Shown piece by piece: positions 24,118-37,600 of a stretch of 64,000 nt of DNA. The DNA comes from Durusdinium trenchii (Eukaryota > Sar > Dinophyceae > Suessiales > Symbiodiniaceae): NCBI GenBank assembly GCA_963970005.1, contig CAXAMN010026805.1, positions 872,082 to 936,081 on the forward strand. Reading direction: 5' to 3'. The notes under the pieces are model-generated. The model did no database searches and had not been told where the DNA came from. It worked only from the letters and a program-made list of their open reading frames with translations. The position numbers and the translations under genes were made by a program. Numbering within the stretch: position 1 is the first letter of the stretch; each line of letters opens with the position of its first letter.

Positions 24118-24199
24118 TGGGTGGTGGTTGGGATGCGTGAGATTCGCTTAGGGTTTTCAGTTATCTCGAGAACCTGATTGAACGTTGGCTTGTGCCGTC

Positions 24200-27100
24200 C
24201 TGTATACAGCAGCACCCACTCCATATCGAAGAGCCTGCAAGAATTCTCTACAAGCCTGTCTGTACCCTAGGCGTGCGTCCACAGATCAAGACTCTCTTCA
24301 GTGCCAAAGATGCGTTGGCTCGTCACAACAATCCGAGGCACCTTGCTGTCAGGGAGGGTCACCAGCAACGCTGTCAGGGAGTGGTGCGCAAGAGCACTTT
24401 ACAACTGAATGGTGTGACACATGGAGATGTGTTGTGCTTCCATCAATCTTCGTGGCAAGAGTGGGCTGTTGGACGTGCAGGTCGAAAGGTGGCCATCCTT
24501 GGGTACAAATGGCATGGAAGGGCTTATGTAGAAATGTAGGAAGGTCAAAGGTCACTGCCCCCCCACAAGGTGTTGCTCTTGGTCAACTCTGCTGGCCAAA
24601 AAGGATTGAATATGAATGCGCGCCTACTTTGCCCCAAGGCAGTTGATCGATCTTCTCTACTGTGATGTGACACTTGCCGGCAAAGAAGTGCAATGGGTGT
24701 GATTGACACCACGCCCTGCAGGCAACTTTTGGAATGCACAGATATTTTCGTAGCTTTTGTTCTCTGTCTCATAAGGCCCTACGAAGAAATACAGTTCATG
24801 GAAGTCCATGCATGTTCATCTTCGGATACAGACCTCACATACCGAACCATCCGTAAACGGATCTCCCATCGTCCCATCGTCCCATCGCTCCGATCGCTCC
24901 GATCGGTCGCGACCACGGTCTCCAATCGTCTCCTGCCCGTCGCGACGGAGGATTTGCGACGATTTCCAGGAGGTGCGTTCGGTACTTCAAGCCTTGAAAG
25001 GCAGGTCCGAACGGAGACACGGTGTCGAAGTCGAGGGTTTGTTTTGTGTATTCTGTGGAGACATGGTTGGTTGGTTGATGTTGGTTGGTTATTTTGGTTT
25101 AGTTTGGTTTGGTTGAGCTGTTTTCTTCGTTTTTTCTCGGTGCTGCTTGGAGCTGGTCGAATGGGCTCGGATATGGTTGGATGTGCCTCTTGTGGAGGCC
25201 GTGCGTGTGATGAAATCCCGGGAGGAATGCGTGTACTTCATGTGCGTGGCTTGCCTGCAGGAAAGCCAGTAGCCAAATACGTTTTGCGGCGTTTTGCGGA
25301 CGTTGTATTCGCCATTGCATCCCTGTTGGTATAGCATCACTTGGGGCTTATCGGCATTGCAGTTTGCAGATGTTTCAAGGACAATGTGGCTTGCTGGCTC
25401 AGCGAACCAACATGTTAGTAGCTGCTGACTGGTAGTGGGCATAGAAGAGGGAAAAGGGCTGAACTCTTCTTTTCCTTTTTGGGCTTTGCGGTTGAAGTCC
25501 CTTGTACCATTTGTGAGGAACAACATGCCTTCTAAGTCGACTCCTTTCTGTCTATGTGAATGCAGTGATTTCGCTGGGCTCAGGTGATGGGTTTAGCAGA
25601 GACTTTCAAGACGGCGAAGGTCGATGTGGTCAGCCTCTTGGTGCAATCCATCGGCCTGACTCTATCATGTACGATCCATCGACCAACACGCATGACCTCG
25701 GGCAGGCCAAGTGTCCAAACGTTTCCCACAGGCCAAGCGTCCAACCGTCCAACACATGCCATGCCTGGCTCTGGGTCAGCCATTCCTCCATTCCTCCAAG
25801 GATTGTCGTTGAGCTGGATGGATATCTTGCGACCGTGACTTCACTGCACTCCATCTGCCTCCGGGGAGACTGTGTGAGCATCCCTCATGAGTGCAGACAT
25901 CCCTCAGCCGCATCCTTCGGGCCCGACGGGGGGATCATCGGTCCGGGACGCCAAGGTCCGAGTCTACGAGGCTTCTCTGCCACTTGGCGAGTGAACTCGT
26001 GACGCGGGACGACCACATGTGTAGCAATTCCTTGAGGCTCGTTGGATCATGGCAATACTACTAAATCTAACTGTAACTGTATCCATACGCATATATATAT
26101 ATATTATATGATTGGTTTCTTCAACCACTTGGCAAACAAGGCCAGCTTTTGTTGTTTTTTGTCACTAGTTCTTCTTTTTCACCCCTCCAGGCGCGAGCTC
26201 CGCGAGCAAATGGGCCGCGTGCATCGCCTGGTCCACGGCTTTGGACTCTTTCAGGCGGCCCGGAAGACGATGCGGAGCGGAGCACCAAACCGGGTCAAAC
26301 GAAGAGGCAACCAGAAGACGCCCCAACCGAACTGGCAAACCGAACCCCTAGGTAGATAGTCTCCCAAACGAGGAAAAAGGGACTCATGGTGGTCTGCTGT
26401 TCACTCTACTGTCCGTCTAGGTCTGCATGGATTTGATGGATCGAGAAGCTCCGTTGAGGCCATTTGTGGAGATTGCGCGCCTTGGGTGACACAGATCCTG
26501 ACAGAAACCTTTGTTCAGACTGGATCACTGGAATTTGAAGATGTGGGCAAGTCATTGATCAGGTTCAAACCATTCATGCCCCCACATGGTCATTCACTCG
26601 TTCACTCAGACAGGTGTTACTTGGAAGGAGGGGAAACGGGAGGTGCTCGTTTGCGCAAGACTCGCAAGACCAAATCTGCCCAGCACACTGCTGCAAAAAG
26701 GGGGGTAAATGCCAGCCTGGCTTCGTTCACATGCATGAAAGCACGTGCTTGTCAGCGACAAGATATGACAAGATGCATGCCAGCTTGCCAGTTCGAGGCC
26801 ACCTTGGTGGTTTGCAATTCTGCGTGCTTGCACTGGCATTATGCGGATCCTAGCGCTTACCACAGCCGCCTACTTTGCTGCTTGGCATGACCTGGGAGGT
26901 TCACCGGGCCTTCCCGCACCGACGTGGGACTGGCCCACCTCCCGACACTCGACGCCAGGCGGCACAATACTTCATCCGCTACGGGCCGCAGGCAGGGCAC
27001 CAGTCTTCCGACGCGTTTTCATCTGAAAAGGGGCAGGCAGGAGACGGTGTCAGGGAGCTTTTTGGTTTCCGAAGTTTTTTTTTGCCATGTTCAAGCTTGG

Positions 27101-27250
27101 TCTAGTTTAGTCATTGTAGTCAGTTCCATGAAGCGCCCCGTTGGCTCACACATTTGTGGCCAGGCTGCGAAAGATAATCTGCCCATGTCATTGGACTCCT
27201 TGCTTGCTTGGTCTGATGAGCACAACAAGGAGCCTGACCGCCCAGCCGAG
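24200..27250. other. Mostly unassigned
   Basis: Short protein-like segments (for example LLYCDVTLAGKEVQW near 24,660-24,710 and a charged helix near 24,945-25,010) may be exons of a gene on the + strand, but they are too short to assign. An AT run lies at about 26,093-26,109. Nothing else is recognised. Confidence 0.3.
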
Positions 27251-27254
27251 ACCC

Positions 27255-27375
27255 GTCTTCGCGCTCCACCCGTCCGCTCGACCCGGCTCAGGACCTGAGA
27301 GCGATCCACGATGCCTTGGGGGAGAATGACAACCAGCTGGCGGCCTCCTTGGTTCCCTGGCACCAGGACCGGGTC
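27255..27375 (+). CDS. Possible exon, unassigned protein
   Basis: The frame reads PLDPAQDLRAIHDALGENDN then QLAASLVPWHQDRVG. It is well-composed soluble sequence in GC-rich DNA. Boundaries and family are unknown. Confidence 0.35.
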
Positions 27376-27504
27376 GGATGCGGGTGCAGGTGCCGGTGCG
27401 GTGGAGAGAAGAAGAGCAAGTGGAGTTGGGCTGAGTTGGCTGCAGCGAAAAGGCGTTCGGTGTAGAAATACCGAAGTAGCACATCGAGAAATACACATAT
27501 ACGA

Positions 27505-27549
27505 AGAGATAGATAGATAGATAGATGGATAGATAGATAGATAGATAGC
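27505..27549 (+). repeat. GATA microsatellite
   Basis: About eleven GATA units with one GATG variant. Confidence 0.95.
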
Positions 27550-27842
27550 TTTGCGATGGAAGCCCGGGTTTGAGTCAGGGTGTTGAACTCAAAGCTACTG
27601 AGACTTGTTGATGCTGGAGCCTGCCAGAACAAATGTAAGCAGTCTGAGTCTGACCATTCATGTCAAGTCCACGCAATACCGGGATTGTTTACGGATTTGC
27701 CTGCCACATTTTGGCAGCGGAAGGACGCGGATGGTGCTGCCTGGGTGCTGGGCCTTATCTATTCCATGCCATACGCTCCCTGGCACAGAGGATTGCTGGG
27801 AGTCAAGTGCAGCCACGTTCCCCTGTCGCGTTTTGAAATAGA

Positions 27843-27965
27843 ATGGAGTTCTTCCCGCCAAGGTCATTCATGTGGCCATCTTCATTGGGGACCTGCTGCG
27901 CCGACCGAGCTTCAGCAACCTGACCAATGCGCCTCGGGCTGTTTGGACGACTCGGCAGGTCGTGC
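27843..27965 (+). CDS. Possible exon, unassigned protein
   Basis: The frame reads VLPAKVIHVAIFIGDLLRRP then SFSNLTNAPRAVWTTRQVVR. The hydrophobic IHVAIFIGDLL followed by basic residues could be the end of a membrane helix. The family is not recognised. Confidence 0.35.
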
Positions 27966-28332
27966 GCTAGAATCCGCTAGAATTGGCGGTCCCACAGAAT
28001 CTCCTACATCAGCGGAAGCACATGGACTTGTAGCTGCTCTGTTTTCCACGAACGAAGGGTCTTCGGCTGGGGCTCGAATTTTAGCGCCGAATTGCTGTGC
28101 GCACGGCCCCACTCTGCCAGAGAAACCTCAGAGGAAGGAGGCCTTTGTTTGATTCCGTTGCCTTGACCTTGGAAACAGACGCTTTTCTCAGGCGCCCCTG
28201 AAACGGCTGAAGCCGATGCACACGATCTACGAGAAGTGCGGCAGGACGTGGACAGGAAGATGACGAAACGGCCGGCCCCAAATAGCAAAGTAGCACCCCC
28301 ACCGAAACACGATTCTCCAAAAATACATAAAG

Positions 28333-28444
28333 TTGGGCTCTGTCCGTTCTTACCTGTAACAGTCAGTAAACAATTATCATCATTTGGCCAAGGCTTCTAC
28401 TAACCATCATCATCCACTGTTACAGGTATTTGGATAGACCCAAA
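28333..28444. mobile_element. MITE-like element, copy 1
   Basis: The ends are imperfect terminal inverted repeats. The 5' end runs TTGGGCTCTGTCC and then TACCTGTAACAG. The reverse complement of the 3' end runs TTGGGTCTATCC and then TACCTGTAACAG. The 55-60 bases between the arms match the first part of the element at 38,371. There is no coding capacity. A target-site duplication is not clear. Confidence 0.75.
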
Positions 28445-28859
28445 ATTACGTTGTAGTCCAAGGAGTCCAATTGGAGACCGGCCGAGACCGCGAGGCCTGT
28501 ACAAGCACCACGCAGCGCGCGAGGTACTTTGGTGTGCAGGGGACGTTTTACACTGCAAAGGTGGTGGCTTGTTTGCACTGGACGCGTGTCGGAACACCAT
28601 TTTCCAAACTCTCCTTTGACTCGCCCAATGTGATTCAGGCACTGTGCCGATCTTAGCACGAATAGGAATGCGATTCAACCCGAGATTGATGTCCGAAGGC
28701 TTCAAGATGGAGCTCTAGTGGCTTCCCAATTTTTGACTTGATTTGCTTGGAAGTCACATGAATCCTTTTTTCTTTTGCCCACCCACCTTGTTGCTGCGGA
28801 CACAGCCGGTCAGCCGGTCTGCTCCGCCTTTGTAGGCGCTGCTCCAGTTGGGCGCCTTG

Positions 28860-29000
28860 CCACTGCAGTGCTTCGGAAAGATCGGTCTCCTGGGGTCCAT
28901 CGCGACCGCCGGTGTGTTCGCGGACTACATGGCCTGGCACAGTGGAGACCTGGATAAACAGATCCTTCGTTCCCGCGGTCAGTGGCTGAATGGGGCGTTT
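28860..29000 (+). CDS. Possible exon, unassigned protein
   Basis: The frame reads GLLGSIATAGVFADYMAWHS then GDLDKQILRSRGQWLNGA. The ending R-G-Q-W-L resembles the A-G-Q-W-L ending of the COMT-like exon at 18.8 kb, so this could be the matching exon of a second related gene. No following SAM-binding exon was found. Confidence 0.35.
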
Positions 29001-29039
29001 CGCCCGTTCCGGTCCGCGCCAAGGCCGATCACATGAGAA

Positions 29040-31200
29040 AAGACACTCATGTCAAGGATGTCATTCACCCCTTTGCGGGGTCGTGAGCGGCAGAAACGGG
29101 TGGACCGGTGGACCCGCTGTTTGGTGGACCGGCGCTTAGATGCCCAGGAAACACTTGAGGGTCAACATGACTTCATGACTTCATGTGCCGAGTTCACTGA
29201 TGTTCACGGGGCTTTTGGAATCAGATGATGTGGCTTCTCGTGCCGGTGCAAGGAGAGCAAAACAATCATGCTGGAGACTTGCTCATCACCGGCTATTGGA
29301 TCTTCGTGTTCTTCCTCGGTACCTTGACTCACGCACTGTAAGAACCTGCAGGGGGGCACCCGGAACAACCGACGCGGTGAACGACCGCACACGTCAACTG
29401 GGGGGGTGGGGCGGAAGGCATGCCGCTCCAACCTCCCATGTGCACAGATCCTTTCCCGGTTCCCCTTCGTGTTCGAACTTTCAGCTGGTGTAACAGTGTA
29501 CCTGCCGAACTGTGGCATAGAAGCAACACAGATGTGCAGGAATGATTGTGGGAAAGGCATGGAGCGCCCTTTTGGCCATGCTACGCACAGCTTTAGATTC
29601 TGCCATTTTGACCCACTGACCTGCTTAGCACTGCTTTGTGTGGATTTGGACAGGCGTGAACTCCCTCTACCCGGCCATCCTCATTAGACTCTCGACTGAT
29701 TAATTATATATTCTGCGTCTGGCTCGAGCTGGCTTGGAGGAGTTGGCTACTGAGGGTGGTGGAGGTCTCCTGCAAGTCCTATCATCAAGCAGCCAGGAAT
29801 CTGCCAGATCCGAACTGATCGGTATTAGACTTCCGGACCTTCTGTAGAACCCCCATCCGACCGCCAAACCGCCCAGAGAGGTGCGCGAAACGTGGTGAGG
29901 TTTTGGTGAGATCCCCTGGACGGCCTTCTTGATCGCCTGCATGGATGCCATCGTGCACCTGTCATACATCCTCATCTACCTCTCGATGAGCCCCCTGTCC
30001 TTCTTTAGTTCTTTAGCCTTTTGTAGGTTTCTTTTTTTGAGATAAACATTTGAGAACATGACATGTTTGGAATATGACATGTACTTCGTAACGTAGCGGC
30101 AAGCCTGCGCCGCCTTTGACATTTTGCGAGTTTGCCCCATCTTGCTGCCTCGGGAAACTATCTTGCTCATCGTCAGCTTCAGTGATGCGGTATGTGTGTC
30201 CAAATGTATGAGATATGCCGCCATCCTTGATGCAAGCAACTGAGTCTGGAGGAAGCCAGAAAAAATAAACAAACAAACAGCAGCACACGGAGCAGATGAT
30301 GAAATTAAGATACTATGGCCTTGCATTGACTTGCAGAGGCTGTCAGAGAATTGAAATCATCAGAAGCAACATTGGGGCAGATCATTTCTGGATTAAGGAA
30401 GGCAACCACCTTCACACCTCATTGTTTGTTCCATGTTCAAGAGGACCAAGATCTCCCAAGCTTATTTGGTGTGAACCATGTCATGGGAAATGGCTGCCAT
30501 GTGGGTCCCATGATACTTGACTCTACTCATGTGGTCCACGTCATCAGGCTTGATCTCTTTGCACAAGTTGCGCTTCAAAGACACCGTGGTCTTTTTGGGC
30601 GATGTGGCTCTAAGACTCAGCAACGAGCTCAACCCAATTTTTCCGTTCCCCACCACCTTCCTGGGTGACTTGTCAGAGGAACAACGGGGAAAACGTCCTA
30701 CTTGGAGCGGCGATTGGTTGCTGCAAAGTCAGTGAAGCCGAAGCCAGGTTTCCTTGGAGCCTTTTTGGGGGGGGCTGGCGGGCCTACACAGATGCCGAAT
30801 GGGTTTTAAGCGCCTCCTTGCTTGTGTTGGTAAAGAATTAAAAGGTTTGAATTATTAACCCAGGAAAGTTCTTTGCAGATGGGAAACTATGTATGATTGT
30901 AGAAGACTATATAATCATGCAGCGTCCCTTAAACAGTCGGACTCGGACGAGGAGGAAGGAAGAGGGATGATCCTGAGGAACGGTGACTGTTTTGAGGTGT
31001 ATGATGAATTTTGTGTCAAATGATCTTCATGGCATATGCTCAGAGCCTTCTGAAGGGTATGGAACAGTAGACCTCCCACAAGCCAGTCTCGCCACACCTA
31101 TGAAGTGACACTCGTTCCTTCAGGTTATGTCTCCATCTACATCTCCTTGGTTCATGTGTGCTGCGTTTGCCGGGTTCTGGAGGATACCGGCGCCCAATTT
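29040..31200. other. No gene assigned
   Basis: AT-richer DNA with no recognisable exon, repeat family or RNA gene on either strand. Confidence 0.35.
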
Positions 31201-31224
31201 GCCTTGTGGGGACACCCAGATGCC

Positions 31225-31412
31225 GGACTCTGGACTCGTCGTTCATGGCAAATCAGAGCAACCGACGTCCACCAAGTCAGGAGAACCCGAAAACCACTTC
31301 GAGGCGTCGAATGCCTTGATACCTTTGGTTCGAGAAAGGCCGCCCCCCGCACCGTGGCAGGAGAACGCTCAACACAGGCAACCCTCGGAGATGAGTTGAA
31401 ACCTTCCTTCTG
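31225..31412 (+). CDS. Possible exon, unassigned protein
   Basis: One frame reads SGLVVHGKSEQPTSTKSGEP then ENHFEASNALIPLVRERPPP up to a TGA. It looks like a hydrophilic, disordered protein segment. A second segment at about 31,448-31,600 (QILRKRSEEDGVNRSYSSFS) has the same character, so both may belong to one gene. Confidence 0.3.
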
Positions 31413-31620
31413 AAGAGAACATGCTACCTGACACAGCTGCACTCGCAGATTCTGAGGAAGCGCTCGGAAGAGGATGGAGTCAACCGGAGCTATTCGAGTT
31501 TCAGCCTCAGCACCGGGAAGCCTTCGACGTCCTTGTGGCAAGGCGGGGAAGTGCCGAGACAAGGGTCCGGTGATGGCAGAAACAACCTGTAGTGCAAACA
31601 TGAACGTTCTGTGCGGTCGT

Positions 31621-31662
31621 TGGGGGAGAAAGAGAGGGAGAGAGGGAGAGAGAGAGAGAGAG
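31621..31662 (+). repeat. GA-rich microsatellite
   Basis: GAGA and GGGA units, purine-only on the + strand for about 40 bases. Confidence 0.9.
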
Positions 31663-31799
31663 ATTCACCAGCTGGGGGGACTTGGAACTTTGGAATGGGG
31701 AAGTCATGAAAAGGGAGGCATGAACCGGGTTGGCATCCTTCCCGTTGCTTTTGTGTATATTCGGCACCACATGAGGGCTCATGCTCGGCACCAGCCGGC

Positions 31800-31925
31800 G
31801 AGTCTTCCAGAGAGAGAGAGGCCTACGGAAGCGTACCCGCTTTGGTGTGTCCTTCTTGTACTTCCTGTTGATGATTGGCATCGTGTTGTGCTCCATCGTG
31901 AACCAGCTGCCTGACTGCCAAATCC
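31800..31925 (+). CDS. Possible exon with one membrane helix
   Basis: The frame reads a basic stretch (RGLRKRTRFG) followed by VSFLYFLLMIGIVLCSIVNQ and LPDC. This is a textbook positive-inside membrane helix. The family is unknown. Confidence 0.4.
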
Positions 31926-31929
31926 GGCA

Positions 31930-34500
31930 GCCTGGGGTTTGGGATGGGAAGGGCGCTCTTCAGAGCACGAGATGGAAAAAGAGATTGGGTGTAGCATGAT
32001 GTCGCTCCTTTCACACCAAAGCCAGCAAGCCCCTGAAGGGTGAGCCCGCAAGGTTTCCACAAAAGCAACGAACAAGCAAAGCTTCATTTCACAGGTATGT
32101 CATGTCTCAACATAAGGGATTTTGGATCTCAGGGACAGCTCTTTCAACAAAGACAAGCGCTGCCTAGCTACACTTTGCCGGTGTTTGACCGGCACCACAC
32201 TGGTGATGTAAACCTGCACATCTTTTTGATCCACATTGTAAGCCGGCAGGCGTTGAACCTCCGAATCAACCGTTTGATATGAATCGGCGGTTGGATTTGA
32301 TGGGTTGGCGACCCAGAACTAAGTCACAACTGCAGCCTCATGGGTTTATTGTACTTTTCTGTCCTTCCAGTGCATTGGTTTTCAGCCCAACCCGGAGTCC
32401 GTGCCATGTCCGCCAAACCTGGCGTCGGACCCTACGTGTGGGCAGGTCCGTGCCAGTGGTCCGAGGCATGCTTATCCGAAGCAAGTGATGGATCCCAGGT
32501 GCTACCCCTGCACGTGCAACCAGGTCTCGCACCTCAGATGAAACAGAAGGAGGGCTGCAGCTGCATTTTTTTGGTAGGTTGGAGGGTGGTGTTTTCTTTG
32601 GGAAGGGGCGGCAGAAGAACTAAAGCAGGTTGAAATCACGGAACTTAGGTACCCGGCTGGCAGAGTACCTAGGGTGCTAAGGTCGGGTGATAGAACAGGC
32701 CTTTATAGTCACCCTCGTCCAGTCAGTTCTATCAATTCAACACGGAAGACCCGTGTTTTTCCTCGTTCAAAGGGAAGTGCTGGAGCTTTGTGGTCCACCG
32801 AGAGCCAACCTGAGCAACTCGGCCAGGCGTACACTTTGACGCACACATCACATGGAAGTGGATGGAATGGTCCCTTGGAAGATGACTGACTACTTACCGT
32901 ACTTTCCTTTACAAACAGGCGGTGAACTCCACTTCCATGTGATGTGTTCGTCGGAGTGTAATTGATTTGCATGAGTCCGTGGGTCGGCCTCAGGGATGGG
33001 AGCCTGCGTCTTGAAAGCTGCTGGCTGGCATCCACGCTGCGTTGCTTGGTGAAAAACAGGATGTTATAAGTCTGGGTATATAGCACCTTCCAGTTCGACC
33101 TGGAGTTTTCCAAGGACGGCCCTCATCGCCATGAGGGGAGAGGTGCATGAGACACAGACTCCATGGTCCAGCAACCCCTTCCCGCGCGGCGTGCGGTGAA
33201 CAGCACCCCGGTCCGAGGTTTCAAGTACCTGAATTTGGCACAGCGCGGCATCAGTGACCCGGTGCTGAAGTCTCATCTAGGGCTTAAGGGGTTTAGATGA
33301 TTTAGACTCGTGTCGTATCTTTTTTGATTTACTGCTGGGCAGGATTGTGTATAGTGTTTTTTTGGGAACGCTGTGGCATGGAAAGTCATGTCCCACGGAC
33401 CTGCCGCTTCTGCCGTGTGCATACAGGACATTACGGTTGTGGAATGGTTTGGGAAAGCAACCTCCCATTTCCTGCTTGTTTGCAAGCTTTGTCTAGGGAA
33501 AAGCAGAATATGATCCTGAGCAGGGCTGGGCATTCATTCCCCATCTTGGCACATCTATGCAGGGTGGGCCTTAACATACACCATTGTAGCACAGGCACAA
33601 ATGGTACGCGATAAGCAGCGTGGCGTGTACTTTGCGGTTGAGTTGCAAACTGGACGGTGGGCCTTCACCCCTCCAGCTTTGTTTCAGCCTTTAGCACCAA
33701 AAAAGCTTAAAGGACACCGCAAAAGCAGAGAACCAGAAACGCAGAGAAGCAGATGCTGCAAAAAAGCAACGGAGCCGCGGCGCCCATTCCAACGGAGTCG
33801 TGAAGGTTTCAGATGTAGACTGCCATGTAGACTGCGTGGAGATCAGGGCGCTCATCCTCGTCCCCAGATCATCCTCCACCATCGCGGGGAATAGAACAAG
33901 GTGGACCAACTTGATCAGTCCACCGTCTTGATTCACATCCGTCCGAGGCGAAGTGGCGCCCAACGCTTTGGCACCTTTGGGCCAGGACTTGCTCATCTTA
34001 TCTCTGGCGTCCAATGAACTGAGCCGATTACCTCCCGGTGTCTTCCGAGGTGGGAGACGGTGCTTCCAGGGAGACGGTTTGGACTGACGGATGACGGAGA
34101 TGCCGAGTGGATGGGGGTCCAAACGGTTTCCAAACAGACCGACATCCAAAGCGATACACCATATCCAAGCTGACGGGGGGTTGTATGGGGTTCTTTGATG
34201 GACCATTTTTGAATGTCATGGATTAGTTGTGTAGGGAAGATCCACTTCGCACACTGCTCGGTGGTTTTGGATGTCCTTCGCACCAGGCACGCGCCAATCC
34301 TCTTCCAAGATTTTCATCACCAAGAGAGCTAAGCCAAGCCCCTTTGTCAGCCCTCGAGCTTGTTTGAGCAAGGAAATCTTATTCCCTTTAGGTTCCACAA
34401 TGCTTGGGGTCAACCATTTGTAAACCTTCAACCCTTCCTTATAAACGCAGAATCAGCAGCCAATATGCAAGCTGCAATGCCCGCTTGTCGTTCTGACCTT
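31930..34500. other. No gene assigned apart from the inverted repeat
   Basis: No protein family was recognised. Short open frames near 32,340-32,630 and 33,600-33,890 have weak composition. Confidence 0.3.
32831..32959. repeat. Long inverted repeat, 32-base arms
   Basis: The arm at 32,831-32,862 and the reverse complement of 32,928-32,959 match at 29 of 32 positions. The shared core is ACACATCACATGGAAGTGGA. The spacer is 65 bases. It could be a fold-back element or a transcribed hairpin. No coding role is seen. Confidence 0.9.
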
Positions 34501-34515
34501 CTCTGCCCCGGCCAT

Positions 34516-34613
34516 GGGAGGTCTTCATCAAGCACGGCTATTGGACCTCAGCCATTGCTCGCTGTCAGATCTGGCCAAGCCTACCTTCGAGGGGCTGATG
34601 CACCTTGGAACAG
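34516..34613 (+). CDS. LRR exon 1
   Basis: It reads QARLLDLSHCSLSDLAKPTF then EGLMHLGT and ends at a canonical donor, ACAG-GTAGGT. One complete LRR. Confidence 0.7.
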
Positions 34614-37600
34614 GTAGGTTTGTGGTTAATCACGTTTTTTATTCTTCCTTGGTCCTTTCAAGCACTTCGGTGGGCAGCTTGCAGGATCTTCCAACATGTT
34701 CTTTTTTCTCAGACTTAGCTGGACATGGAGAAAGCCTCAAGCATTTGCACCGGTCTTTCACTAGGGGTCAAGCACGCATTCCATTTGACACAGTTGCAGT
34801 GCACAAATAAAGTGCAAGCACATGGTCGTCTACAAACTTAGTTGAGCTACGCCCTGTTTGCTTCATGGAATTCTGAGGCGGTTGGGAAGTCTTTCTTTGA
34901 GTGGGAACCATATCAAAGACTTGCCGCCAGATGTCTTCCAGCCCATGAAGGAGCTAAAGCAGGCACGGCTATGGAACAGTTCCAATGTCACAGCGGATGG
35001 ATGAAAAGGCAGTTCCTTTTAGAGGTGCCTCTTTGACTATGTAAGAGCATTCTCCCAGTCCCAACGCCAAAAGGTTCCGACAGGTTAACTTGTATTGGCT
35101 GAATTTCCTCCTCCCACACGTGCACCCCTAGGCCATGGTCATGTGACTTGCTGACTTACTTGGAAGAATAGACGTGGACGCTGGCATAGGTCCACATGGG
35201 AGACATGGGGTCATACGTTAAGTAGAACCATGTTGGATTATGATGGTTCTAACCAAAAGTCACACCAGCAACCGGTCGGTTCTCACCTGTTCATGCTTGT
35301 CTCGTTGTAACAACTCACCAGCGGTCAACTTTTGCCTCTTGGATTGAGCGGTGGGTCGTGCTCGTTTCTTTTTTCAAATGCGTCCAGTCTTGCTTGGTGC
35401 TTTCTTTTTTAAACCCCACCCTCCCTCTGCTAAGGGGAGATGTCCACCTCGTTGCGACCTGAGGCAACTGAGGGACCATTAACTGGGGAATGGTTTGAGT
35501 GTCCTCAGGCAGGCTGGACCAGGCTAGATGAGTTGTGTCGGGGCCTCCCCACACCGGTTTTTGGGGTTCCACTCGACAAGAGAGGAGTCGCGTCGAACGA
35601 TGAGTAGAGGGAGAGCTCACATCGATCGCCTCAGATCTTGTTGGGCGGTCCTCGGCGCAACGTGGGCTTGGACAAGCGCTTTGGCCTCCCTGCGTTTCGT
35701 TGGCTGCATCGATGGGAACTGATGGGACCGATCAAGGCCAAGTTGGTGCAGGTGGTTTCTGTGTAGAGCAGAGGAGGATGTTCAGCACTTGCCTTTTCAG
35801 CACGTGATTTCGTGCACATGTCATTGTCGTTTCCTTTCACCACCAGCTTTCTTTCAGTTGGCAGACCCTACACAAATAGTATCAAATAATCAACAGTCAA
35901 TCTTGCCAAGGCAATCTTTTGCCTGACGATGAGAGAGAGAGAGAGAGAGTCGAGAGAGAGGTAGCTAGTAGAAGCGAGTTTTTTCGGCTCAGGGTGCCTG
36001 TCTTGGGAAATCTCCTGACAGATCTGCCACCGGGGATCTTTAAAGATCTCAAGTCGCTCGTGCGGGTCGACCTCAGTCAGAACAGCAGCTCTGCCGCATG
36101 TGGGTGCCACCTGAACCACGACTGGCGGCTCTGGGCGGAGCTAGGGGCTCTGGCAATCTCACTCTGCTCTTTGGGGAAACTTCGCCTGTGGTGTTGGGTT
36201 GGGTGTTCGTCACCTTCCCAACCTAGACTTGCCGTGTTTCTGCAACCACCCAACCTGGAATCCCCATCGGCTTGAGGGATTCTTCATTAGAATTCTGGCG
36301 TGGCGGCCAAATCCATGCGCCGACTGAGGACTTGCCACATTGCCCACGGGTGTCTTTGACTCCTTGCTGCACCTGGAACACTTGGAGTTGAGGGACAACC
36401 TGTTGGAGGCCAATCTATCCGAAACGTGCGGAGTGCTGCCGCACGGGCACGTTAATCTCAAGAACTCAGAGTTCTCTTGTCTTTTTTGGGAGGGGGCTGG
36501 CGGGGGGACACGAGCTGGCCGGCTCAGATGGGGGGGATCGCGACGCGTCACGCGTCGTAGCAGCTTTGCACCAACTGGTTTGATGAAGCCGTGGCGAGCC
36601 CTCCAAAGGTGCAGTTTTGAGTTCGATCGCCGAACCAGTGGCGATTTCGACCATGTCGCTCGGCTCCAAAACAGGAGCTGGGAAAGGAGGCGGGCCCGAA
36701 GATGGATGGTTGGTGGTGGGGCTTGGTGCTGTAGGACTGGTGTGATTACATATTTAATGATTAACATGTTATTTATGGAAACTATAGTATGTTGCCAATC
36801 TCATGTGATACGTACCCTTGTTCCTATCTGAATTTCTCTTTGTCTTTGCTCCAGTCCCCTTTTCACAGCCGAACATTTAGCAGTCTCAGAATAAATCAGA
36901 CCCTGCAGCCTGCAGCCAGCCACATGGTTAACTGGTTAAGTGGCCAACTCTTCGGTTAACACACATACACACTCTTGCAAAGCTGAAATGGCCCGGCGTT
37001 CTTCTGACAAGAATTCAGCTGCAGCTGTTATGTGTGTGTTTCTTCTTTCTCGGCCACTTGGCGCAGGCCTTTCACAACCTTCCAGCTCTGCGCAACCTAT
37101 CTCTGCAGAACAATGTCCTGAGGACAGATGTGAGCCAAAACTGGGCAGGATTGCCATGGCATGGACATGTCTCGCGGCCGGGGCCGGGGGGGTGCCCGTC
37201 AGGAGCATCGACGACAGAGCCTTCAATGACTTGAGATCTTTGCGCCACTTAGACCTCTCCAAGAATCAGCTGGTCGGAATTTTGCCAAAGCTCCAAGGCT
37301 CCTGTGCCAGCCGAGACGTGTTTGGGGGGACCTTTGTTGAGGATGAGGGATGTAATTAGTCCATCAACTTTTCTTTTGCATCCTTTTGCCTGCAGCATGG
37401 TTCACATAAGTTGGCTATTGGGGCCCCTTCGGGCTGGCAATCTGAGGGCTAGGTCGGTGTACTGGCTGAACTCTTTTTGGGCTGGCTGCTGTTCCTTTGC
37501 AAGCACCTCCATGCTTTGTCAAGCACCTCCATGGCCTCTTTTTCTCCAGGAGCAGTGACACCCCAAGCCGTGCCCTCCTGCTGACAGCGTGAGGCTTGAG

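Noticed and set aside
32640..32700. Small hairpin (TAGGTAC/GTACCTA) considered as an RNA gene
   Set aside because: The stem is only seven bases and no tRNA or snRNA feature is present.
36210..36767. 185-codon - strand frame
   Set aside because: It spans LRR exon 4 and flanking introns with no domain.
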